DNA from: Rariglobus sp041662485
GTDB lineage: Bacteria > Verrucomicrobiota > Verrucomicrobiia > Opitutales > Opitutaceae
Direction: 5' to 3'
DNA length: 64,000 bases
Assembly: GCA_041662485.1 (NCBI GenBank)
Contig: JBAZSJ010000021.1
Coordinates: 13,587-77,586 of the forward strand
The notes beneath the pieces were generated by a model, which ran no database searches, had not been told where the DNA came from, and saw nothing but the letters and a program-made list of their open reading frames with translations. Positions 6,678 to 15,200 of the stretch are shown here, in pieces (within the stretch, counting starts at the first letter, position 1; each line of letters begins with the position of its first letter). The position numbers and the translations under genes are program-made.

Positions 6678-8996
6678 ATGCCTTACCCAAAAGCCTACGC
6701 CGACTACCTGCAAACGCTGCCATTTCTTGGGCGGGTGGAGTCTTCGCATCACACGGTCATCGCCGGCAGCTACTAGGAGATCATCGTCACCTACGAGGTG
6801 GGCGCGGCGGCGCTGGCGGACGGCGCATGGCTCAAACTGGTTTTCAAGTTCTACTCCGACTGGGCGCTTTTTCAGACGACCGATCCAGTGGCGGCGAATT
6901 ACCTCACGGCGACCTACGTTCCTCGGACACCATTTGTCGGCGAAAGTCCGGCGACGGTGCGTTCCCTGAAAGTCCGCTTCGACCAGAAAGGTCACGAAAG
7001 GCCCTTCCAAAAGGCGGTCATCATTGACGTGATCGACGGTTACCTGAAACCGGGCGATCGTATCGAGATCCGTCTAGGTGACCGTCGGAAGGGCGGACCA
7101 GGCACGCGGGTGCAGACGTTTGTCGAGAAGGTGTTTCAGTTCCGGGCCTTCGTTGATACGACAGGGGCCTCGAAATTCGCGGCGGTGCCCGGGGATGTCG
7201 TGCTGGCGATTCTAGCTGGTCCGCCGGCCCGCGAGACGCTCGTTACTCCGCGCCTCGTGAGGCCGGAGGCGCGGGTGCCGGTCACGTTGCGGCATGACGA
7301 TGCCTGGGGAAACCTGGCGGCCACCGTCTCGGCGCCGCCGGCGCTTGAGGTCCATAGAAATTCAAAATTGATCGCGACCCTTCCGCTGGCCTGGGATGCG
7401 GAGGCATGGGCGCGCACGGTGCTCACGCTGGCCGAACCGGGGGATTACCGTTTGACGGCCGGGGCGGCCACCGCGCTCGTGACGGTGGATGCGGCGGCGC
7501 CGGTGGAGCGCGCGTATTTTGCCGACCTTCACATCCATTCGGAGGACACCGTCGGCATCAACGACACGCGCTACAACCTCTCCTTCGCGCGCGATGCCGC
7601 CGGGCTGGACGTGGCGGGTTACACGGCGAACGACTTCAACGTGCGCGCCGACCGATGGGCGGCGGCGGTGGCGGTCTGTCGCGAACTGCACGCGCCGGGA
7701 GCGTTCCTGTGTTTTCCCGGAACCGAGTGGTGCGGGGCGAGCGCGGTGGGCGGCGACCGCAACGTGGTGTTTTTGGGCGATGAGGTGAGGTTTCCGGTGG
7801 ATGGCGCGGGGCGCAGCATGCGCGTGTTTGACTGGAACGAGGACACTCCGAAGGGACGCGCGCAGCAGGGTGATCTTTGGACGGCGGAGGCGTTGCACGG
7901 CGCTTACCGTGACATGGCGGCGGACGACAACGTCCTGCTTATCCCGCATGTGGGCGGACGGCGCGCGAATTTCGATTGGCATGACGGGGCGTTGGAACGG
8001 CTCGTCGAGGTGGCGTCGTCGTGGGGGCATTTTGACTGGTTTTATCGCGAGGCGCTGGCGCGCGGACATCAGGTGGGGGCGTCGGCGGCCGGTGACGAGC
8101 ATCGGGGGCGGCCGGGCGGCGGCGCGCCAGGGGTGGGTTCGTTTGGCACGGCGGGAGGGCTTACGGGAATTCTTGCGGACGAGTTGACCTCCAAAGCGGT
8201 CGCGCAGGCGTTGCGTGCGCGGCATACGTGGGCGACGACCGGCGGGCGGGCGGTGGCGCTGTTGAGCGCGGGTGCGTTCCGGCAGGGAGATGCTTTTGAG
8301 TGGAGCGGATCTTTGGAGGTGAGCTACGACGTGCTGGGCGAGGCGGGCTGGGAACGCATCGAGCTGCGCGACGACGAGGGGCGCGTGCTGCTTGCCCGCG
8401 ATCTTGACGCCGAGCTTGGATATGCGCCCGGGCGTTTCCGGGTGCGCTGGGGCGGAGCGCGCATCAAAGACCGCTACCGCTGGGCCGAGTGGCGCGGTGT
8501 GATCGAGATCACCGGCGCGACCGTGACGCGCTGGCGCGCGCGGGGGCTTGAACATCCCGAGGAAACCGTGAAGTTGACCGCTCCCGGCGTTTTCGAGGTG
8601 CGGACGGACACCTATGGCGATGCCGATCATGTCGAGTTCACCGTTGATGATCTTGCGAACGCGCGGATTCGCGTCCGGCTGGAAATTGACGCCTACAACA
8701 AAACCGGCCCCGCACTCCAACGTAACCCCGATCCGGTGACGCCCGGTATGGATCATACGCTGGGAGGCGCGGAGTTGCTCGCACGTCGCACGGTGACGTG
8801 GGAACTGGGCGGTGCGGAGTTGTTCGTCGCCGTGGAGCGGCTGACGGAGCAAATCCTGCCGACGCGGGTCCAAGGGACTCACGTCGTCGCGCCAAAGGCC
8901 GGACTACACGGGCATCGGGCCGTGTATCTCTTCGCCCGAGAGCGCGACGATCACAAGGTCTGGACCAGCCCGCTCTTCATCACGTTTACGGATTGA
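6678..8996 (+). pseudogene. DUF3604/PHP-like metal-dependent hydrolase family gene with an in-frame TAG at codon 33
   Basis: The natural start appears to be the ATG at 6678, but codon 33 is TAG (6774-6776). The frame is open again from 6777, with a possible GTG restart at 6798 giving 732 residues. Residues before and after the stop read as one domain (AGSY-stop-EIIVTYEVGAAALADG), so the TAG looks like a recent nonsense change, a sequencing error or a readthrough site. Downstream is a PHP-like metal-binding signature, ADLHIHSEDTVGINDTRYN, then ANDFN, FPGTEW and LIPHVGG, as in DUF3604 proteins, which are predicted metal-dependent hydrolases with no firmly known substrate. It sits between cysW and a FAD protein gene. 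TAG ends normal genes here (cysA, the P-type ATPase), so general TAG reassignment is unlikely. Confidence 0.7.
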
Positions 8997-9008
8997 TCAT
9001 CACTTCCC

Positions 9009-10403
9009 ATGTCATCTTCCGCATCCAGTGAGACCTTGCATTTCGTCGTGGTGGGCGGCGGTCTCGCCGGCACGCTTGTGACGGTGCATCTGCTGCGCCT
9101 TTCGCCCGCCGGGACGCGCATCACGCTCATCGAGCGCACGCCGCCGGTGGGGCGCGGCGTGGCCTATGGCACCGAATGCGGGGACCATGTGCTCAACGTG
9201 CCAGCGGGCAAGATGGGCGCGTTTGCCGAGGCTCCCGATCATTTTTTGCGTTGGGTGGGGGAGCGGGTGGGGCGGTCGGGTTATCCGTCCAAGGTCGGGC
9301 CGAACGATTTTTTGCCCCGGCGTATTTATGGGGACTACATTGCGTCGGTCTTCGCCAAGGCGCGCGCGCAGGCCCCGGCTGAAATCGTTTTCACGAATCT
9401 TGCCGGCGAGGTGGTGGATATCGAAGAGAGGCCGGAGGGGCATGCGCGGCTCCTGCTGGCCGACGGGCGCACGCTTGATGCCAACCGCGTGGTGCTGGCG
9501 CTCGGCAATCTCCCCGGAGAATATCCGATCCGCAGGTCGCTTCCGTTCTATCATGGGCGTCGCTATGTGCATGTGCCCTGGCGGGCGGAGGCGCTGGAGG
9601 GAATCGGGCGCGATCAGGACGTGCTGATCGTGGGAGCGGGGCTCACCGCCAACGACATCATCGTGCAACTCGACCGGCTCGGGCATCGCGGGGTCGTGCA
9701 TGCGCTTTCGCGGCGGGGACTGCGTCCGCAGGCACATCGGCTCGGGCTGGCGCCGCATCCGCCGTTTCTCGACGCGGCGGCATTGCCCGTGACGGTGCGG
9801 GCGTTGCTGCACCGTATTCTGGCCGAGGTGCGCGCGGGCGGGGAATGGCGCGCGGTGGTGGATGCGGTGAGGCCGTTTTCGCATGCGTTGTGGCGAGGCT
9901 TTTCGTGGGAGGAGCGGGCGCGTTTCATGCGGCATGTGCGGCCGTTTTGGGACGTGCATCGCCACCGGATCGCTCCGGAAGTCGCCGAGAAGCTTGCCGA
10001 GTTGGAGGCGTCCGGACGTGTGCGGTTCTACGCGGGGCGATTGGAAGGTCTTCGTGAAACGCCTACCGCCGCCGAGGCGATTTTCAGGCGGCGGGGCACG
10101 CCTGAGATGGTGAAACTCACGGTCTCCAAGGTCATCAACTGCACCGGTCCGCGCAGCGACTACTCGAAGTATCAGCATCCGCTTTTCATCAATCTGCTCG
10201 CGCGCGGCCTCATCGATCACGATCCGCTGGCGCTCGGGCTCCATGCCGGGCCGGAAGGTGAAGTTTACCGTTATCGGTCGTCGAAGCCGGTCGGGTGGTT
10301 GTTCACCATCGGTGCGCCGCTCAAGGGTGTATTATGGGAGTCCACCGCCGCGCCCGAGATCCGCGTGCAGGCCCGCGAGCTGGCCGAACGTCTTTTAACA
10401 TGA
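9009..10403 (+). CDS. FAD/NAD(P)-binding oxidoreductase-like protein
   Basis: A 464-residue cytoplasmic flavoprotein-like product. An N-terminal dinucleotide fold has the loop GGGLAG (residues 16-21) and is followed by GRGVAYGTECGDHVLNVPAG, typical of the NAD_binding_9 / COG4529 group. A second dinucleotide loop, VLIVGAGLTANDIIVQL, lies near residue 205. The family is uncharacterised; some members sit near sulfur or nitrogen assimilation genes. Its TGA overlaps the ATG of a rhodanese (ATGA), so the two are coupled, and it follows the second sulfate uptake set after the interrupted DUF3604 gene. A redox step on a sulfur compound is a reasonable guess but unproven. Confidence 0.85.
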   Translation: MSSSASSETLHFVVVGGGLAGTLVTVHLLRLSPAGTRITLIERTPPVGRGVAYGTECGDHVLNVPAGKMGAFAEAPDHFLRWVGERVGRSGYPSKVGPNDFLPRRIYGDYIASVFAKARAQAPAEIVFTNLAGEVVDIEERPEGHARLLLADGRTLDANRVVLALGNLPGEYPIRRSLPFYHGRRYVHVPWRAEALEGIGRDQDVLIVGAGLTANDIIVQLDRLGHRGVVHALSRRGLRPQAHRLGLAPHPPFLDAAALPVTVRALLHRILAEVRAGGEWRAVVDAVRPFSHALWRGFSWEERARFMRHVRPFWDVHRHRIAPEVAEKLAELEASGRVRFYAGRLEGLRETPTAAEAIFRRRGTPEMVKLTVSKVINCTGPRSDYSKYQHPLFINLLARGLIDHDPLALGLHAGPEGEVYRYRSSKPVGWLFTIGAPLKGVLWESTAAPEIRVQARELAERLLT

Positions 10404-10771
10404 GCACGAATCCTCGATTTAAGAAACTGGTAGCGGAGACCAAGGGCCATATCAGGGAAATCAAGGTTGATGAGCTGACGTCGCTGGAGGCGTCCGCCGT
10501 GACCAAGCCGATCTTGATCGACGTGCGCGAGGTCGAGGAGTTTTCCGCCGGGCATGCGGCGGACGCGCTGCACCTGAGCCGGGGAACGCTTGAAGGGAAA
10601 ATCGAGGCGGCGGTGCCCGACGTGAACACGCCGGTTGTGTTGTATTGCGCAAGCGGGAATCGATCGGCCTTCGCAGCCGAGAGCCTGCAAAAAATGGGCT
10701 ATACCAATGTCGCGTCTCTCATCGGCGGCTTCGGTGCCTGGCTCAAGGCGGGCCGGCCGGTGGAAAAATAA
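10400..10771 (+). CDS. Single-domain rhodanese (sulfurtransferase)
   Basis: A 123-residue cytoplasmic protein with one rhodanese domain. The active-site loop is C83 in CASGNRS, preceded by the LIDVREVEEFSAGHA segment and followed by LIGGFGAWLKAGRPVEK. Such proteins carry sulfur as a persulfide on the loop cysteine. The ATG at 10400 overlaps the upstream flavoprotein stop. It ends a run of sulfur-related genes and is followed by a hairpin shared with a convergent gene. Confidence 0.92.
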   Translation: MSTNPRFKKLVAETKGHIREIKVDELTSLEASAVTKPILIDVREVEEFSAGHAADALHLSRGTLEGKIEAAVPDVNTPVVLYCASGNRSAFAAESLQKMGYTNVASLIGGFGAWLKAGRPVEK

Positions 10772-10806
10772 AGAGGGCCCGGGGCCGTCTCCGGCGCCAG
10801 GCCCTC
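10760..10806 (-). terminator. Terminator for the minus-strand gene at 10823 (possibly bidirectional)
   Basis: GAGGGCC at 10773-10779 pairs with GGCCCTC at 10800-10806. Read on the minus strand the stem is followed by TTTATTTTT (10764-10772). It lies between two convergent genes. The plus-strand side lacks a T-run, so it is best assigned to the minus-strand gene. Confidence 0.75.
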
Positions 10807-10822
10807 GGTGTCGGTCAATCCA

Positions 10823-11242
10823 TCAGGCCTTGGGTTTGCGGGTGGGGGAGGCGGCGGAGCCGACGACGACCTTGAAGCCGAAGGTTTCGATTTCGTTTTC
10901 CTTGCCGCGCAGCTCGGCCACCAAGGTGTCGCGCACCTGGGCGGCGTAGAAGAGCCCGGTGTCCTCGGTGCGCAGATTTTGGCCCTCGGCCAGCCCGAGC
11001 GCCTTGTTGCTCTTTTCGAGCAGGGCGGCGGCTTGGGCGGCCAGTTCCTGGGACTTGAGACGGTCCGCCTTGGCGGGACCGATGAGGGCTTGGATCGCGG
11101 TTATGACCGAGGACTTCAAGGGACTGGAGCCGGGGGTGGCGGTTTCCCGCCGGGCATGTTCGGCAAGGATGGTTTCCAGCAGCTTGATGGTCTGGTCGGC
11201 GTTGGCGGAGGGCAGGACGATACGGACGGTGGTTCTGGCCAT
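10823..11242 (-). CDS. Hypothetical protein, 139 residues
   Basis: A soluble protein with no signal peptide or membrane segment. The N-terminus (ARTTVRIVLPSANADQTIKLL) looks like a beta strand plus helix, the middle is an Ala/Leu/Lys-rich helical stretch suggestive of a helical hairpin, and the C-terminus (IETFGFKVVVGSAASPTRKPKA) ends in a basic tail. The gene has its own terminator and an upstream gap of about 119 bases. I do not recognise the family. Codon use matches neighbouring genes, so it is probably a real native gene. Confidence 0.75.
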   Translation of the reverse strand: MARTTVRIVLPSANADQTIKLLETILAEHARRETATPGSSPLKSSVITAIQALIGPAKADRLKSQELAAQAAALLEKSNKALGLAEGQNLRTEDTGLFYAAQVRDTLVAELRGKENEIETFGFKVVVGSAASPTRKPKA

Positions 11243-11360
11243 GGTATTTTCTTATTTGGATTTTATGCGTTCCGGGAACGGCACCCTGCCGCTCCCGGCG
11301 CACCATGGTTATATCAAGAATGTATCAGATCCTCCATTACACTCCCGGCGTTAATTTCTA

Positions 11361-12029
11361 ATGAATGGCATTAATGGAACCCGTCTCCAGGCCGGTTCGT
11401 CTCTGTTTTCAGAGGGTCGAAAGGTGGAGCGGGTTGTCCCCAACCCGCTGACGCGGCAAAGCCGCGCCAAGATTCCAGGCCAACGCATTGGGACAATGCG
11501 TTCCACCCTTCGTTTTTTCCGTCAAGCAGAGCGACACCTTACCCTGTTACCCATCGAAAACAGCGAAGGAACCTCCAGCCGGATCAAAGTTCCTGATCGG
11601 CCGATTTTAGGCGCAAAAGGCGTCTCTGGTTCTCGAACTCATGGAAAAAGAGCAGATTTACCTCAAAAGAAGGGACTTTTCGTCGGATTTAACCTGCTTG
11701 CAGGCTCCCTGAACATTCTTTCTGAAGAAAAGAATGTTCTCCCTGTCATTCAGGAGCAGCTTTCCATCGGAAAGAAGATCAAACCTGCTACCGGGAATGT
11801 TCTTTCATGTGGAAAGGATGTTCTTTTGGGGAAACAGAATATCCTCGCGGGTGAAAAGAAGGTTCTTTCGACCAAAAAGAAGCACCTTATTGACAGAAAG
11901 CATGTTCTTGCCGCCGAAAGGAATGTTCTTGTTGCAAGGTTTGAGATCAAACTTGGCAACAAGGAGAACAGGTTGAACGTGGAGAGGCTGATCCGGGGAG
12001 TCGATTCCAACAGCGTCCGCCCGCCGTGA
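11361..12029 (+). CDS. Uncertain ORF containing 12 in-register heptapeptide repeats
   Basis: The frame is open for 222 codons. Its first third overlaps a palindromic intergenic element (11421-11510), so the true start is unclear and may be the ATG at 11496 or later. From 11691 to 11942 the translation is 12 consecutive heptads with consensus N-V-L-x-x-x-K (for example DVLLGKQ, NILAGEK, KVLSTKK, HVLAAER), encoded by 12 degenerate 21-bp units with no indels. The kept register and the variation in the codons favour coding over a passive DNA repeat. Heptad spacing suggests an amphipathic helix or coiled coil. No signal peptide or ribosome binding site is convincing. It could instead be a degenerate repeat locus without a product. 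Confidence 0.35.
   Translation: MNGINGTRLQAGSSLFSEGRKVERVVPNPLTRQSRAKIPGQRIGTMRSTLRFFRQAERHLTLLPIENSEGTSSRIKVPDRPILGAKGVSGSRTHGKRADLPQKKGLFVGFNLLAGSLNILSEEKNVLPVIQEQLSIGKKIKPATGNVLSCGKDVLLGKQNILAGEKKVLSTKKKHLIDRKHVLAAERNVLVARFEIKLGNKENRLNVERLIRGVDSNSVRPP
11421..11510. repeat. REPIN-like palindromic element, GTGG...CCAC type
   Basis: After GTGG (11424-11427) comes an AGCGGGTT/AACCCGCT hairpin, then a GCGGC/GCCGC hairpin, then an AACGCATTG/CAATGCGTT hairpin followed by CCAC. The outer ends are complementary (AAGGTGGA with TCCACCCTT, one mismatch or bulge). The design matches the other palindromic elements of the window although the hairpin sequences differ. Confidence 0.65.
11691..11942 (+). 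repeat. Twelve degenerate 21-bp tandem units
   Basis: Units start at 11691 and every 21 bases after that. The best conserved core is AATGTTCTT or close variants at the start of each unit. Translation gives heptads with Leu at position 3 and often Lys at position 7. Units 1-5 are more diverged than units 6-12. Confidence 0.7.
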
Positions 12030-12278
12030 GGCGACATCGGTGTCCGGAATCTGCGGGCTGCCTGCGCAAATGGCAGCCCCATGTGCCGTGTCATGTAAAA
12101 ATAAGGCCTATAATTAGATACGTGCGCTCATATTTTTAATATCAGCCGGTTTGGTAAACGTTTAGCATGAAGGAACCTTGTGGGGAGCCGCAAATGCATG
12201 GACGTTCCCGCGTCCAGTGTCGTGCGAAAGCTATTCCAGCCTCCGCATCTCGCTGATTTCGATTTTTCAGCTTTGCCC

Positions 12279-15200
12279 ATGAAATCTCCCTTTGGTCGTC
12301 GCTTGGATCGTGTTGCAACCTGCTTTCCCAAGTTGGGAATGCTCACGGTCCTCCTTGCCGGAGTCTTGGCCACTCTTACGGCCGCCAACGTTCCTCTGAC
12401 GGATTGGACCAATCTCGACATCGGCACCGTCGGCCTCGCCGGCAGCGGTTCCTTCAATTCAACCACGGGTGATTACACGCTCAAGGGAGCGGGTTCGGAC
12501 ATCGGTGGCACGGCGGATTCCTTCCACTATTCCTACCGTCCTTTGAGCGGCGATGGTTACATCATCGTCCGGCTTAAATCACTGACCACGCCCAACGCTG
12601 TAGCCAAGGCGGGTGTGATGATCCGGGAGACATTGCTCTCCAATTCCAAGAACGCCCTCATGATGGTCACGCCGGGCTCCGGGACGGGCATGAAGACCCG
12701 CGCCACCACGGGGGGCACCAGTGTTTCAGTTATTACGACCGGCCTGACCGCCCCGCAGTGGCTGAAACTTGAGCGCCGCGGCAACGTTTTCACCGGGTAT
12801 TATTCGGCTGACGGAGTCACGTGGGTCCCTTCCCAGTGCATCGCCATCACGATGGCCACCGACGTTTATGTCGGTGTTGCGGCTTCCAGTTGCACCACGT
12901 CCGCTCTTCTCACTGCGGTCATCGACCAGGTCGTGGTCGATAATCTCGACTCAGCGCTTCCCTGGCCTTGGACGGAAGTGTCCGTTGGCACGGCTACCGA
13001 CAACGGCGTCGCCCTCTTCGATGGCAGTTACGTTCTCGCCAATCTCGGGGCCGACATCGCCTCGACCGCCGACAAAATGAAATTCGTGACCCAGTCGCTT
13101 ACCGGCGATGGCACGCTGACGCTCAAAGTCTCCTCCCTTACTTCCGGAACCACGGCCCCGCGCTTTGGCATCATGATGCGCGACACCCTCGCCACCAATG
13201 CCCGCAACATTCTTCTGGGCATGACGACCCCCAAGGATCTCGTCTTCCAAAGCCGGCAGATTGCCGGTGGCACCACCGCGCTTCGCGCCACCTCGGTCAC
13301 CCTCAACTATCCCATTTGGCTGAAACTCCAGCGAACCGGAAACGCGTTCGCCGCCTCGTATTCGATGGATGGATCGTCCTGGGTTCAGCAAGGCGTGGAA
13401 ACAATCGCAATGCCTCCGACGATTCAGATCGGCGTGGCATATTCCAACCGTTCCACCACCGTCTGGGGTATCGGTGTGGGTGATCAGTTGAGTCTGATCA
13501 CGCCGACCGATGCCGATGGCAACGGTCTTCCCGACGCATGGGAAGTCGCTTATTTCGGCGCCACGGGTGCCGCCCCGCAGGCAGATCCCGATGTTGACGG
13601 ACTCACCAATTTTCAGGAGTGGCAGCTCGGCAACAATCCTCTGGTTTTCAACCTTAACGGTCAGCGTCCTCTGTTGGAACTGGTCGGCGGCGATGCCCAG
13701 ACGGCCCAAGTCAACACGGTGGCGTCCCAACCCTTGGTGCTCCGGGTCAAAGATGCGCTGAGCGGCGAACCTGTCGCCGGTATTCCCGTCACTTTTCTGG
13801 TGAGCAGCGGCCCCGGCCAGATCGGTTCCGATCCGACTTGGCAGACTACGCAGACGCTGACCTCTGGCGCGGACGGGCTTGTCCAGACACAGTTCCAGTT
13901 TTCCTCCACGCGCGCCGGCGTGAGCACCGTGCGGGCCAGTATCGGCGGGGGCCTTCCGTCCGCCTTGGTCATCTTTACGCTCAAGGCGCTGGCTGGTGAA
14001 ACACCTCAGGTGTTTGAAGCCGTTGATCTCGGCGCTCCGGCCCAGCAGGGAACCACCGACTATGCTGCGGGCAGCTATACCTTGGGCGGTGTTTCGACCA
14101 CGATCGGCGGCACGGCCGATACGGGGCACTTTGCATGGCAGACTTTCACGGGTGACGGATACATTCTCGCGCGAGTCGCCTCCTTCGACGCGGTCGCGGC
14201 TTCCAGCCGGGCCGGCATCATGATGCGCGAGTCACTGGCGGTCAATTCCCGCCACGTGTCCGTGTTTGCAACCCCGTCCTCGGGCATCGCCTTCCAGTCT
14301 CGGTTCAGCGTCGGCGGCGCCACCTCCGTTTCATACAAGGCCGGTCCGGCCGCCCCGTATTGGGTTCTCCTCCGCCGCGCGGGCAACGTCTTCTCGGCGT
14401 TTTGCTCGACGGACGGGGCTACCTGGGTGAGCGTCGCATCCCCGGTCACGTTCGGCCTGAACTCCACCGTCTACGTCGGGCTGGCTCTCGGTGCCAACGA
14501 TACCGTTGTCCGGAGCGCGGCCATCGACAATATCCGGATTGCCCCTCTGGTCGTGTCGCCGTGGCTGGGAGCCAACATCTACATGCCCAATGGCGCGGTG
14601 GTCGATGATTACGGCGTCAATGAACTCTTCATGCGGGCGGGCGGTTCCAACATCAGCGGCAGTGCGGATTCGTTCCGGTTTGTCTATCAGGCCATGCCAT
14701 CGGACGGGCGGATCATTGCCCGCGTCGCCCAGCAGCTGGAGTCGCAGCCTTCCGTCAAGAGCGGGGTGATGATCCGCGAGACGACCGCCTCCAACGCCCG
14801 CCACGTCATCCTCGCGACCATTCCCTCCACCGGCGTGCGGCTTCAAAAGCGCGCGACGACCGGCACGGTCGCGACGACCGTCGCCAGCCAGGTCGGGGCG
14901 CTTCCCCGCTGGCTCAAGCTTGAAAAAATAGGCACCCGCATGGACGCCTTTTCGTCCGCCGACGGCCAGGCCTGGAGCTTCACGGGCACGGTGACGGCCG
15001 ACTATGGCACTACGGCCTTGGTGGGTCTGGCCGCGCACAGCGACCTTGCTTGGACGCACACCCAGACGCTTTTCGACAATATCCAGGTTGATCTGTTTGA
15101 CGGACCTCGTGGCTGGAATGCCGTCTATTACGACGGTGCGAATTTCGACACCCTGCGTGTTCGCCGTCGCGAATACTCGATAGACTGCACGTGGGCCGCC

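Larger units (their letters stand above)
11243..12278. other. AT-richer ~1 kb gap holding palindromes, a heptad-repeat ORF and a leader
   Basis: This stretch is visibly less GC-rich than the flanking genes. It holds a palindromic element (11421-11510), a repeat-bearing open frame (11361-12029) and an 8-base-pair hairpin (GGGCTGCC 12055-12062 with GGCAGCCC 12072-12079, no T-run). An AT-rich leader (12096-12170) precedes the giant secreted protein gene and is a likely promoter zone, though no clear -35/-10 pair could be fixed. Confidence 0.5.

Noticed and set aside
6774..6776. Genome-wide TAG recoding (for example pyrrolysine)
   Set aside because: TAG terminates several normal genes here (cysA, ctaG, the RCC1-Rhs toxin gene, the P-type ATPase), and no pyl genes are visible.
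11691..11942. CRISPR-like array
   Set aside because: Units are 21 bp with no spacer/repeat alternation, all positions vary, and no cas genes are nearby.
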